From: Allacma fusca
Lineage: Eukaryota > Arthropoda > Collembola > Symphypleona > Sminthuridae
NCBI GenBank assembly: GCA_947179485.1
Contig: OX359246.1
Span: 31,186,001 to 31,250,000 of the forward strand
DNA: 64,000 nucleotides
Reading direction: 5' to 3'
Below the pieces are notes generated by a model that did not search any database, was not told the DNA's origin, and saw only the letters and a program-made list of their open reading frames with translations. This document shows positions 24,527 to 36,711 of this stretch, piece by piece (position 1 is the first letter of the stretch; the number at the start of each line of letters is the position of its first letter). Both the position numbers and the translations under genes were made by a program.

Positions 24527-25659
24527 TAGGCCTCCGCTCATGTACAACTCAGACATGAATGTTTCATGTTTGACTCATGTCTCAACTCATGTTCATGTAT
24601 CTGATTATCGAGTCACAAACCATTCATGTGCATTTAAAACATACTTGTCAACAGACATGATTTTTCAAGTCATGTCTTATGTCATGTGCAGGTTACCTTG
24701 AAAACATGACAATATTTTCATGTACACTTTCATGTTCACAAAGGCGGAAGACATGAACTCAAGCTTAAAAACCGAATATTTTCATGTCTCCACAAAGTAT
24801 GCTAGTAATAGCCAAACGTTTCCATGTCGTTCAATTCCTTTCGCGCATTATGCGGGACATACAGTTGAATAAAGTGACCATAGATTATACCCACGAGGCA
24901 GAAGACTACATGTTATTCCATTTGAATCGTATCAGTCATTTTGACTTGTGCACTTATACTATTATGGAAAAGAAGGTTCAAACATGACCGAAAAAGCACC
25001 TGGAAGTAGCAGTATTCAGGAAATTGACATTTCGGGAGAACATCAAGAATTGCCATTAAAAAACGTTAAGAAACAACGATCAAGTGTACATAATCATTTC
25101 ACACTCGAGGAAGGAAATATCTGGAGATATTGTTGTGTACATACAATTTAGTTAGCGGCAAGGACAATGAATACTTTGATTTTAGATACTCCCTTAAAGT
25201 TGAAGCAAATTCGGGAACCGGAAATTGAAGAAGAAATTTAGTGAAGCATCACAAATTAATTTATTTAAAGAAAGAACCTGTCGCATACCACAAGGGTTCA
25301 ATTGTAGAAGCATCTGCTAAACAAGCTAGTGTTATTCCCTTATTGCGGGAATCCGAATCTCTTGTTGTGTACGTTCTTAAATATAAGCTTAATAACTCTT
25401 CTGAAATTTAATTCATGTCATCATGTTCATGTACATGTTCATGTCCAGTTCATGTACTTGAAATTGCCACTTTTCATGTTCATGTAAATTTCATGTTCAT
25501 GTGTGCTTTATTCACATGAAATAAAAATCAAGTATTCGTTTTGAATCACATGATTTAATTCGTGTAATTTTGAAAACTACTCATGTAAAACATGAAAATA
25601 CATGTTCATGTTCAAGTTCATGTTCATGTTTAAGGAAATTGTACATGTGCGGAGGCCTA
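24527..25659. mobile_element. Nested hAT-like element with CATGTTCATG arms
   Basis: Ends TAGGCCTCCGC at 24527 and GCGGAGGCCTA ending at 25659, continued on both sides by CATGTAC. The duplication is ATTCATAG (24519-24526 and 25660-25667). Arms of repeated CATGTTCATG/TCATGT flank a core that still carries a fragment of a BED-finger-like coding region, which supports hAT descent. Confidence 0.88.
24984..25411 (+). pseudogene. Broken BED-finger-like transposase N-terminus
   Basis: From the ATG at 24984 an acidic stretch leads to SSVHNHFTLEEGN, reminiscent of the S-x-V-W-x-H-F core of BED zinc fingers found at the N-terminus of hAT transposases, and then a stop at 25151. A different frame from about 25235 gives NLVKHHKLIYLKKEP, which fits the His-rich second half of such a finger. 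The finger is thus split by a frame change, and the catalytic domain is missing. The element is non-autonomous. Assignment rests on motif shape only. Confidence 0.5.
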
Positions 25660-25804
25660 ATTCATAGAGTAAAACCGAATTGAATTGGATTGTTTTTATA
25701 CTGGACCGAATCACAAAACGGTTAACGATTCAGTCCACATAACTAATTGAATTGAATCGAAAATTTCTGAATTGAATTGAATCGTTCCGACCACTACTCC
25801 AGAT

Positions 25805-26494
25805 TATTATCTTTCGTTACAAATAATCAGGGAAAAATAATTTCAAATTTACATTATTACCGACAACCTTCAAATTACACTATCTTATATGCCACAATGC
25901 CACATACATATTTCTTATGCATATCGCGGTAGATGAAGAAAAACTAACAGGATGGATTGTCCACATACGGCATATGATTTATAAGACTGATGTATTGTAA
26001 ATTATATTGCATTAAAAATTAAAAGACAAATTTCATTGAAGACTACAGTCCGAATTTCAGTCAATTCACGGGATATGGAAGGTAGGCTGAATTTTTTCGT
26101 GAAGTTTGAGGGAAGGCTTCATAAAATTTACCAAAAATCATTCGTCAATGAAGGGCAGGTTAGAAGTCGCCTTCAGATATATTAAAGGTTTCACGTGTAT
26201 AATTCCTTATGGATCAAGTACAAGTTATAGAAGTTTGAAAGCCGTGAAAAATTGTATGAACTTTCACTCATCAGATTCACATTTGACGATGCTTGTCAAT
26301 CAAATCCACTTCATTTTAAACATTAATGTTAATTAAGTTTTGATACAATTTCTAAAATATTGGAATAATAATAATTACATATTATTCCAATATTAATAAT
26401 AATTAAAGTTATTTAATAGAAACATTTTTTTATGAAGGAAGACTTTTTTTTGGAGGAAGGTTCTGAAATGAAGGAAGGCTTTTTTAGAGGAAGG
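25805..26494. repeat. Old repeat with GGAAGGCTT words
   Basis: Bases about 26070-26170 match 37920-38010 (shared words: GGAAGGTAGGCTGA, GAGGGAA, CTTCATAAAAT, TACCAAAAAT or close). GAAGGAAGG words resume at 26430-26494 and again at 27373-27410, on both sides of the inserted element. This suggests an older fold-back element with GAAGG arms. Its ends and target duplication were not identified. Confidence 0.45.
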
Positions 26495-27372
26495 CAAAGG
26501 TGCTAGCCTATCCTACATGTAGGCCTACATGTAGGCCTATTTATAGGGTGCGAGCTATTTGCAGAAAAAATTATAGGCAAAATAGGGTGCACTGGTTTTC
26601 GCAGAAAAAAAGCCTATAAAATAGGAATGCACGCCTGCATACACGCGGTCATATAGGCATATATGTAGGCAGCACGAAAACGCGCTTGTATGAAGGCAAA
26701 TATGAAGGATGTACATATATACACAACTATTTTCTCATTATGGAATAATTTATCTCAATGCTAACCAAAACGATTTTTGAACGTTGGCTACGTTGGAATA
26801 TCAGGCTAATGTAGGGACATATGAGATTTCCCATTCAAAATAATATCCATACATAACTAAGTACATATACATATATTGTATGTGATTGCTCGATGCTTAT
26901 ATACTTACTGTAACGTGCAGTATGACCAATCAATAGGAGTTTTCACATAATGCATGAGTAACATTAATTTTGAAGAAGTACTCACAATCAGTTTGTTTAA
27001 AAATATGATACATAAGAAAGTAACAAACAATTGTGAGTGTTTGCTGAATAATTGTTGCATATGAGGGATAGCCTAATTGTTTTTTAAACTAATGCTATAT
27101 GTCCATAATAAATTTGCTAAAATAAAGACCGCAAAATGTAATTATGAATTTTAATCAAAATATAATTTAATTCTACAGTATAGGGTCCCATGTAGGAAGG
27201 GGCTAACACATTCCGTTACCCCATATAGGCAGAAATGTAGGCAGCGGAAAATGCCTACTTGTAGGCAAGGATATAGGCGTAGCAATTGCACAAATAGGGA
27301 AGAAGGAAGGCCCCTCCTAAACTGAATGTATAGGTAGGATGTAGGATAGGCAAAATCAGTTTAGCATCTTTG
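26495..27372. mobile_element. hAT-like element with TAGGCCTACA arms (copy 1)
   Basis: Ends CAAAGGTGCT at 26495 and AGCATCTTTG ending at 27372. The duplication is GAGGAAGG (26487-26494 and 27373-27380). Arms consist of TAGGCCTACATGTAGGC-like words. The core shares long stretches with the element at 54960-56752, for example TAGGGTGCGAGCTATTTGCA and TAGGGTCCCATGTAGGAAGG, so both are copies of one family. No coding capacity. Confidence 0.88.
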
Positions 27373-27764
27373 GAGGAAGGCTTGATACGAAGGAAGGATT
27401 TTTTAAAGGCTTGAAGTAAGACCATCTCGTTTAGATATCTCGGCTCGGCTGAGTCCAAGCGACTCCTTTCCCCTCGGCGCCGACCATGTGAGCAGCCCTA
27501 GAATTGTTTATTGATACGAGCCACCCTTCAATGTTTATAAACCTATGGGAAAGATGACGCTGACGCGCAATGAGTTATACATTTTCATTCAAGTTTGCCT
27601 ACGGACGTTTTTACTGATAGTTCAGCTTCCCACGATTTTCGAGAAGTCAGTTCAATTATAGTTTTCTAATCATGTAATCTTTGTGATTTTGCAGGTGTTA
27701 ATAATTGTCATATACTGAGTCAGTTTCCAGGAAAGGATGTCATTTAGTTGGAAGCCAGGTCAAT

Positions 27765-30038
27765 ATGGAAAATCGAAGACCAAAAGTTTGTAAAGGATGT
27801 TCTCAGACTGACGCTACCAATTTCAAAATAGCTAAAAAGCAAGAATGCAGATCCAAAGATGTAGATCGGGTCCGGTTTGTGGTCATCGGCATGATGAGGA
27901 TAATTGAAAATAGTAAATCTCCAAGTTTTGTGTCCTGTGTATTTTTGAGTGTGGGTGTAAGTGATTATTACTATTCTGAACTTAAATTAGAATTCATTCC
28001 ATGAGGGACATAGGAATTAGTTGTAAATTTGTTATGTACTAATTTGTGCTCGTGGTATTTAATTCTGTAGATGGATAATTTTTCGGATATTGAAGACGTC
28101 ATACTCTTGCTGCTGAGGAAGGTGATTCAAGTGAAGCTGGACAAAATGGTGATAAAGAAGATTCATAGCCAAGGTACAGAGATTGATGGGAGCGAATGGA
28201 CTGTTATGCCGTTGAGTCAGTCTACAATAAACAGTCAGGTTATTTAAAATATTTAATTGGGAATTTTGACTTGTTGGCATAATGGGGATGTGAAAGGCGG
28301 AGGAGGAAGGATGAAGTACTGACCAATGTGTAAATTAGAGACTTGCTTTGTTCGAATAAAATGCAAATAATGTATGAACAAATGCTAGTGAAGCTTGGGT
28401 GTAAATGAGTGAGCTTTACAAATTTTTTAAATAACAGAATTTCTGGAGAAAGTAGCTGCTCCTGTTAGGGTACTTCAGGAGACATGACGATGGGTCACGA
28501 AATTTGTCTTCCAGAAGTTTGTTGTGCTGGAAGATGTTGGGCTAGAAAGGAACAACCTGGTTGGGGTATTAGTACACTACCTATACCTTATGAAATTAAT
28601 TTATTTCGTGTACTGGTTCTAGAAGATTGATATTTGGACCCTCACGGTGAAATGTCAGGGAGATAGTTTTTTATAGGAATACAAATTTTAAGGAAATCGT
28701 GAATTTCACTCATACTTTTTAGCTACAAACTATTAAGGGGTAAAGCACAACCTATCTCACTTGTTTTCTTTGATGTCTTATGAATTGTCGTGGAAATTTT
28801 TAACAATCCCTTTCCATGATCCTAACTGAAACTATACAGCATTTTCGGGAGATCCGTCATAGATCGTGATCAATGCACATCTAATTTTGTTTGCTTTGAG
28901 ATTCCTAATATATGGATTTTAGTTGAGATACCCAGTTTTTCTGGCTTCATTTGAAATCATGTTAATTTTTCGAAGTCACTCAATATTTATAATCTAGGTG
29001 GAATGCGGGAGGAGAAAATCGCGAGTTTATTTTAACGAAGGTTTACGCCTTCCCAAACCTTTGCTGCCACCAACGCCGGACAACAGTCAGAACTTGGATT
29101 TGTTTCAGTTTGCTTTAAAAGATGTATTGTCGAGTTCTATGGAAATAGAAGAAGTTTCTAGGGGAAATGAGTCCGAGGTTTATTTACAAGATGCACCCCT
29201 GAATTTGTTACACTCAAAGCGAATCGAAAGCCAGGACCTGGACTCCATTGAGACTACATTCGAAGATTCCAACCACATTTCAGTGGAGATCGAAGAAATT
29301 CCCTGGAGATGCAAGTCTGGTGCTCGTTTGAAAGATGGTGTAGAACAGAAGCTGCGGTCGCTATCAATACCAATGGATGATAGCCAGACGCAAAACTTGG
29401 ACTCCATTGAGATTGCATCTGAAGATACACATGAGATTCCTATTAATATTGAAGATATTTCAGGTGGATATGTGGAGTCACAATGTGTATCTGGTGATGA
29501 AGATTACCCTCCTAAATCCGAAATTTTAGAAATTTTAATGAGCTTGAGTCCACTTGAAAATTCTGTTCCTATAATGGATGAGAACGCGTGGTCTAATTCA
29601 GCCTCTTTCTGGGGTAACAACATTATTCAAAACTATCCGATGATGGAAGTGGAGGCACGATCAATCATCAACACTTTTGAAGCTCCTGTTCCGGTATATG
29701 GTTTAATGGGGCTATTTTATCCAGTTGAGAATACCGTCGCCTCACACTCAACAACGTTTTCTGAACTCCCGGAGCCGGGTCAAATGTCGATTATGACCTC
29801 ACAATCAGTTCAGCATTCTGATAACTTCTTACAAGAAGCAGATTTTAACCCAGCAATAACTCCATCTGGTGTGGAGAATCTAGATTGCTCGTATATGGAT
29901 ACGCCTCAAAGCCTCCCGTTAAAAGATTACCCAGTAAGCAAATCTTCTATCGACTCAGACGACCCCACAGAGAACTATCCACCATCAGAGGAAATCGTGG
30001 AGATATTGCATTCATTAGGTTACATCCCAGGGTTGTAA
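27765..30038 (+). CDS. Acidic protein with three internal repeats of about 50 residues, unknown function
   Basis: Not recognised. The secure part is the last exon, 28998-30038, a 346-codon open frame entered at phase 0 through an acceptor at 28997. Compatible phase-0 exons upstream are 27765-27956 (ATG in good context; basic, with VCKGCSQ), 28071-28238 and 28515-28565, giving about 483 residues; these are less certain. In the last exon three units begin with a K/E-S-x-V-Y or similar segment and end with NLDSIE-x3-ED-x3-I-x-V-E-I-E-E-I (units ending near residues 54, 102 and 155). A second pair of motifs, SEILEILMSLSPL and EEIVEILHSLGYI, occurs about 150 residues apart. High Asp/Glu/Ser and Pro content suggests a nuclear or adaptor protein with short binding motifs. 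That is inference. Confidence 0.6.
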
Positions 30039-32389
30039 TGCGTATTTTCACCAAATTATTTTAGAAATATCTTTGAAAGTATACACTTGGAGCAGACAAA
30101 TAATATGAGCTCATGTATGCACGTTTTAAAAAAAATAGTAATCTTTGGAAATAAAAATATGTAAAGTATAGTTCTTTTCTTCAATCGAAGCCCACTCAAA
30201 AACTAAAAGATTCATCAAAAATTAGTAGTTATTACTTTTTATGCGTTTAAAATGTAAATACAGTGCAACTTTTAACATAACTTATAACGATTTTTGTGAA
30301 CTTCGGTAATGTTTTAATGATAAAGTTCAAAGCCTGAGTAGAAAAATGTATGTATATCTTGACCTTCTAAATTATATAATTATTTGTTAAAGAACCAGAA
30401 ATGTTATTATTACACATAGCTTGTAGAAAATTTGTAGTGGATTCATTTGAGTCTGATATTATCTTTCATAACCAAAAATTGCAATGTCATGGTCAAAGGA
30501 TGTAAGGCAAGGATATTTATGATTTCAAAAAGTTGTCTTTAGATATACTAATTTTCTTGGTATTTATGCTTCGATGTCAATAAGACAAATTGTAGAAACT
30601 CTGGACACGAATTTCCTTTCATGTGGGTGTTACCAAATATTTTGTAAGTTACTCCCGCATGAGGGCTATAGAGGACGGCAATCATTTTGTGGCACCGTGT
30701 ACACTATTGTCAGTAGATGTAAAATACGTTATAGTACAAACGAAAAGTTGGGATAAATAGCTTTACAAACTTGTTGGTATGACTGTAATAAATTCTAATT
30801 TTTTGTAATATTAATTCTGCATATGTACACTCTTCCGTGTTCTTTTCAAATTTTTTAAAAGTGAAATTATTACAGTGCACGATTCTATAGTTGGACGTTG
30901 CCTTTAGTTAATACTCTTTTCATTGGTACTGTAATTAATAATCTCCCCGAAATTAAAATTCAAATCGCAGAAATATTAATTATGTAAACGACATGAATTT
31001 ATCATTTTTGTAGTACTGTAACAACATACAGCAATATTGACGTTGTTCTCTAATTTTTGAGAATCTGAAAGAAAAATTGTAAAATCGAACACTTGAATAT
31101 ATGCAGCTATAGGCCAGACTTAAATCTAAATTGAAAATATTGAATTCAAGGTTCAAAGTTGTAAGTAAATTGTCAGTAACTCAGTTTTCATGTAGATGCT
31201 CTGAAAAATAATTTGCTGTAAACTGGTGGAATCAAACTGTAGATATGTAACTTCCTTATGCACTTGAGACCGAGGACAGCAATTGATATGCCCTATGTAC
31301 ACTATACATAATTAAGCAGTTCATATGTATGCATGTATGCTTTACTCCAAACCCTACAAGATTTTCTTTCGCTTACATTTACCGGAAAAGACTTCACATA
31401 TTATGGTAGTTTATAATAATTTATTGTCTCTTCCCCAATAAGAAGTTCAGTTACCTGTGTGAGTAAGGTCTATCTGTACAATCTCCGGAGTCGATTGTAA
31501 ATAGCAAACTGGAATAACTACAAAATTCTCTCTTGTCATGAATTTTGCAGTGTAATCACATTAGTTGAATTATGTCATGCACGAGTTTGAACTCTTACTG
31601 CAGCAGCGTATTTCATTGTAAAAATACCTATCGTTACATACGTAATTACCTAAGGTATTTTTTTTAAATTTAGTATATGTCACGAACAGCTACCAGGCAC
31701 ATTTGCCGTACTATTTTATTACTAAATTACATCATCTTCAGATTACTTATGCATTTTAAAATGACAAATATCTAATTATAAACTGAGTTCAAGGTACTCT
31801 GTCAGAACACCGACATATTCCTACTTTTATGAAATTGATATGTCCCTCGTAATTATTTTTCGTGTGGGTGATTGTATAATTTACAAACTAACTTTTATTT
31901 ATAGTGTAGGGGTAATGTCTTAAGAATTTATTAGTGTTTTTCCCTGCATACTTTTATTTAAGTTGAATTTTAACTTTAGATTATTAAGCATACACGGGTG
32001 TCTTCAATATGCAAAAAAATCAGCTCTTACCTTGGATTTCACAGCTTGAAAACCATTGTTTATTGTTGATTCTGCCCAGAGAACTGAAATAAGTGTGTAC
32101 AATTTATTTGCGTATAGTACAGTAAACTCTGTACGAGAGGAGTCCTGAAATCAGGCAGACTTTTATGCTCATAAATTAATGCTCTTGTAAGGAATGAAAT
32201 GTGTCCGTGTATTTGTGCCCTTGTGCAGAAAATATATAAGTACATTCGTTCATACGTTATTAAGGGGTCTCTCACTACTGGCGTGCACTGTATCCGACTA
32301 CAGTAAAAGTTAATTCGACAGAGTAAATTGAGAAAAAAAACTTGTACAGCAAGTTTAGATTTTTTTCAAATTTTCAGCAACCATTTTTG
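30039..32389. other. Intergenic, nothing recognised
   Basis: About 2.3 kb of AT-rich DNA with AATAAA-like polyadenylation signals soon after the previous stop (around 30150). No exon or element supported. Confidence 0.45.
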
Positions 32390-32397
32390 TATAAATA
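32390..32397 (+). promoter_or_regulatory. Probable TATA box of the DUF4789-like gene
   Basis: TATAAATA, 215 bp before the ATG at 32605. The gap would allow a 5' UTR of about 180 bp. Confidence 0.45.
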
Positions 32398-32604
32398 CCC
32401 ACTGCATTGACCATTGAAGTCATTCAAGGCACACTGCTAATGCCAAACGATTATCCAAAGGCTGGGTTATTATTATTTTCTTACTGTTACACTGTACAGG
32501 TAAACAGTGTTTTAGCCACTCGGGGTAGTAAAGTTTTTCTTCGAATCCATTGCGGTTTAATTCTATTCCCCTTGACAAAATTTGTAAGTCTATTTTTAGT
32601 TAGA

Positions 32605-33611
32605 ATGGTTTTGCTACTTTTGGTTCTAGGAGTTTTGACAAGCAGCTATGCCTTCAGTTTTGAGCTCCAACCGCAAGATACGCCAAAAGAGTATGTTCAT
32701 TTTTTTGAAAATAGTAATAATTACGTAAAATACTTATATTAGTAAAGTAGTGTGTTTTTTTCAGTTAATACATACACCTATAACCCTCATAGATTTTATT
32801 AATTTAGTTAAATGATATTAATGAAAGCCATATTTCAAAAATGGACGTATATTTAAATAAAATATTAATCATTTAATTAACAGAATTTGCGCTGGGTATC
32901 GTGTGTACTACAATCAGACTCGAAAATGTTACTATCCACATCGTCAAGGGCCCTGCGGAAAATTAATGGTTCTTAGGGAGAGCAATGAAAATTATCAGAT
33001 TGGAGAGTGTAATTGTAAAACGTTTCCGGGTGAAACTCGACCTACAGTGCATTGGCCGGAAAGCGGACGCTGCTATTTTTTATTCGATCAGGTAATTCCA
33101 AGTTTTTTCACGTTATTTTTTCAGAAACCTTGTGTAATAATATTCGTGGTATTAATCACGTTCACATTTCGTTTAAAGTATTCATGAGACAGAAATTTGG
33201 CCATAAATAAAATTCTAATTAAACTCAATTCTAATATTCGTATGGTTTATTCAAAAGGGCCCTTGTAAGACAGGGGAATGGTTGGTGGTTTCGGAGGGCT
33301 CTGCCAAATGTGACCTAATCCCATGCCCTGACCTGTATGCAACTCAGCCAAGCCCTGATGATTCAAATGAGATAATAGCGGCGGATCCAGAGTTTCTGTT
33401 CTCGTACCAGGGCAAATGTTACTTCACATTAACTCAAGGTTTCTGCACTGTCGGGAAATTAGCTGCTTTCTCTTCGGACAGCTTCGACCCCAAATGTATA
33501 ACTGAGAGAGTTTATATTGCTCATGGTGTTTCCGGCGGCTCTGATAACAAATGCCCTGATAACCAAGAACCAGATGTTACTGGGGGATGTGAACCCATTA
33601 CAAATATTTAA
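32605..33611 (+). CDS. Secreted Cys-rich protein, DUF4789-like
   Basis: Three exons: 32605-32690, 32884-33091 and 33258-33611, with phases 2 and 0, about 215 residues. It begins with a clear signal peptide (MVLLLLVLGVLTSSYAF). Two similar modules follow, each with an aromatic-Cys-Tyr strand (RKCYYPHRQGPCGKL; GKCYFTLTQGFCTVGKL) and the GPC-x-x-GEWLVV segment, the layout of arthropod DUF4789 proteins. At least 14 Cys suggest disulphide bonding outside the cell. DUF4789 proteins have no established function. The start was chosen because it puts the signal peptide at the N-terminus and the intron phases agree. No membrane anchor is seen. Confidence 0.75.
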
Positions 33612-34216
33612 CAGCACTTTATAAAATCCTATCCTCCTTTTTCATTTCAGTAGGTTAGGAAATGAGTTGTGCACAGCTATTGCATGAAATTAAAATGATG
33701 TTTGCACTTGCATGTAAACGCACCTGGTATTAACAATGTGCTCGATTTTTTAACATGATTCACATGGTACAAAATTGCTCATTGATGTAGTATTTTTTTC
33801 GTCTCTAATGTTCTGAGAAAAGTATTCTCAGGAAGTAATGCTTTCCCAAAATTTTTTTTGCCCCTGAACATTACGGCGGATTTAAAGAAACTGCAGAAGC
33901 AACACTATCACCGTCACATTTGTTGCGTAATTTTTTTCCCCGTTATTTACCTACAATTATTTAAACCAATACAAATTAATTGCTACGTACAAACAGTAAT
34001 TCGAGCTAATTGTAAGTGTAAATACAAATGTGTATTAATTGTACATACATTTGAAATTGTTATTACAACTGAAATGCTCAGAGGTAGGATATAAACGAAA
34101 ATTTAGTAAATCCTGAGGTCACAAAACCCCACTACATTTCTGTTGTTGATCTTGAGATCAAAGTTTCAGAATCAACACTGTATGTACGTATTTAACTAAT
34201 AGTTTCTGTTAACAGC
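33612..34216. other. Intergenic between convergent genes, nothing recognised
   Basis: About 0.6 kb, AT-rich. The plus-strand open frame at 33858-34094 has no support. Confidence 0.5.
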
Positions 34217-35476
34217 TCAATGTTGCAAGGCTATTAAAACGCGAATAGTGTTCAGTACCACAAAAATAATAAAATTTGGGGTAGAAGCACGTTCCAGTCG
34301 GTTAAAGTCCCCCACTAGAAACCCAGCATCCGGAATGGACCGAATCATTCTGCAAATAACCTTTGCCTCCCGTCGATTCATTAACTTTGCTGTCACGAAT
34401 AACTTCCGCTTGAATTTTTGTATATTTGACGGGGTTGCAAAAGCATGGTCAAAAATTGTGACATAGGCTACTGGTATTTCTCCTCCGAATGTTAGCAGTC
34501 CTAATGCCGGAAAGAACATGTCATGAAGTAAATGAATACCAAAAGAAGTGAAAAAAATTGTCATTGTGATGCAGTAAATCTTGATTCCAAGTATACTAAA
34601 GCGCATTCCAGTATTAAACAGCTGAATCCATAGTTTTAATTCAACGATATCTTTACATGACTTGGATATCGCCTTGTACGATATGAAGAAACGTGTCTTT
34701 CTGTAATATACAAAAATGCATAATTTTATTCTCAAAATCCTTTGAAACTGCTAGAAATTGATTAGGTTTTGTTGGCTAAATTCCAATAGCACATAAATAG
34801 TATACCTTAAAGTAATTCTTCTCATTCCAATGTTAACCCGATCGAAACATTTTTGGAAAAATAAAATTACGGTGTAAATTACAAATGCGCCATTGAGCCA
34901 TGTCATTGCACTAACCAGAACCTCAAAACCGCTTAATGCAAACTTAACGGGTCTAGTCTTCCACTCAGCCCTAAGGTTTGCATATGGAAATTGATCCGCA
35001 CCAGGCTCAAGGAAAATTAACAGTACATAGAAACCCACAAATCCCATACAATTCAGGGGTATAACTGTTGTTACAAATTCTGGTATGGTTAGCTTATTGG
35101 TTCCCTTGTAATTCGCCAGCTTCCATCCACTCTTAAACAGCGTGTTGAAAATTGCGACGGTTATTTCTGGCGAGTCCACAAAACTAGAAAACATTATTAG
35201 AAGCCCGATAATGTTCCCTAAAATTTGTACAAAATGAAAGGGCAGGAATACTAACACCAAGTTACGGCTTCTGAAACGCTCAGTAATAATAAGTAAGGCT
35301 ATGATGCCTCTAATTCCAATTGCCACTAAACATAGTCTCCATATATTCAGCCTGAATTTTGAAGTTTGTAAATGTATTGTTCCCCGAGCCGGATTAACCT
35401 TGATAGGGATGATATTTAGGACGGACCAAACGTAAAATATCCGAAGGTTGAACTCAATATGCTTGTGGAGCAACAT
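34217..35476 (-). CDS. Seven-TM chemoreceptor-like protein, family B (gene B1)
   Basis: Two exons on the minus strand, 35476-34806 and 34700-34217, joined by a phase-2 intron, about 384 residues. Four hydrophobic segments lie in exon 1 (for example GIRGIIALLII, FVQILGNIIGLLIMF, FVIYTVILFF) and three in exon 2 (KIYCITMTIFFTSFGIHLL, a TFGGEIPVAYVTIF segment, and FIIFVVLNTIRVLIAL at the very end). The strongest signature is GFLVGDFNRLERAS-x-PNF near the C-terminus, shared by all family members here. Length, topology and tandem clustering fit an arthropod gustatory-type receptor. The usual TY-x5-QF end is absent, so this may be a separate collembolan lineage. The ATG at 35476 aligns with the paralogues. 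The frame is intact. Confidence 0.72.
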
Positions 35477-36395
35477 TTCCAAAAAGTATAATTATGTCGA
35501 CATAAACACTTATTGTAAGAACTCTTAGAATCAAATCTCAGGTTCTTGCTAAGGACCCTCTTGTGACTCATGGAGTAAAATTGAATTTGGCTAGTCAATT
35601 CCTCATGAGATAAAAATTATCCGTGTATATTTCGGTTTAAATTTGTTTGTGAATGGTGAATATGTACTTGGGTCAGGTCGGATATTACTGGCAGTGAAAC
35701 GCAATTCATCGATGTAAACCGCTTAAGCTTATTTATGTAATATTCAAGGAATAATAAGTCGAATTTAATTTGAAATTTAGAAAATTATGTTAGTGGAATT
35801 TAATTTAAAAATTAGTATATATTAAATAGTAAATATTATTCTTTATTAAACCAGGACTGAACATTCATGAATACTTGAGTTTGTTGTCTAAGTTGCTAGT
35901 ACGTATATGTATGATTCAATTTTGTCTGGCATCGCATTAAGTTAACCTACACATATCTGTATATAAATTTAATTTATTGCTAATGCTAAGGAAAGAAGTA
36001 AATAAAAAATGCTGAAGGTTTGTTATGAGTAAGCAAGTAGGAGCAAAAATTCCTGTCACTGAAATTACAGACATTCATTTCAATATCCATTAGTGCTTCT
36101 TTCAGCTACAGCGTATAAAAACAACTCACAAAACTGGCATGAAAAGTAACTTTGTGTACCTATAATTTACATGATAAAATCCGAAAAACACTTTTTTTAA
36201 CGAAAAACTACAAGAAATGATAATTGTTAGTTAAACACAATTTTAAAGGTATATGTCTCTAAACCTGTGGTTTGGAATATATATGAAGAAATAAGGAGAC
36301 TGTTCTAGGACAAGTTTAAAACTATGAAATTCCAACGTGTGTCAAATAATGTTTTATAACTAAAGTAAAACACACAAAGCATGAAACTCACCTCA
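35477..36395. other. Intergenic upstream of gene B1, nothing recognised
   Basis: About 0.9 kb, AT-rich, without identifiable elements. Confidence 0.45.
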
Positions 36396-36711
36396 AGGAG
36401 GTTCTTTTAATTATAATCCATTACGCGGCCAAAATTATTTTGGAAAAATATGCATTCTACGAAGAACAACACTCCCACATTTACAGCACTACCAATGGTA
36501 TTAAAGCTTCAAAGCTGGTCAGTATAAATTTGGTGGTAGAAGTGCAAGTATTGAATACAAAAAATAATCATAAGTTGTCGTATGGAACACTATAGTAGAA
36601 TAAATCAGTGCCAGGGGGAGACAGTTTAAAGGCGCCATTATGGTGATGAACTCCTGAGACGTGAGCTGAAATAGTCCTTTTGGTGTTGCGAGCCAATTCC
36701 TGTTGTTAAAA

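Larger units (their letters stand above)
23979..25796. mobile_element. hAT-like element with GAATTCGATT arms (host of a nested element)
   Basis: Ends TAGTGGTCGGA at 23979 and its complement TCCGACCACTA ending at 25796. The 8-bp duplication is CTCCAGAT at 23971-23978 and 25797-25804. Arms at about 23990-24180 and 25668-25790 consist of AATTCGATTC/GAATTGAATC words. It lies about 220 bp downstream of the preceding gene's stop. Its own core is short. The rest is a second element at 24527-25659. Confidence 0.88.

Noticed and set aside
28441-28514. Earlier acceptor at about 28440 for the third exon of the acidic protein gene
   Set aside because: It leads to an in-frame stop within six codons; the acceptor at 28514 keeps the frame open.
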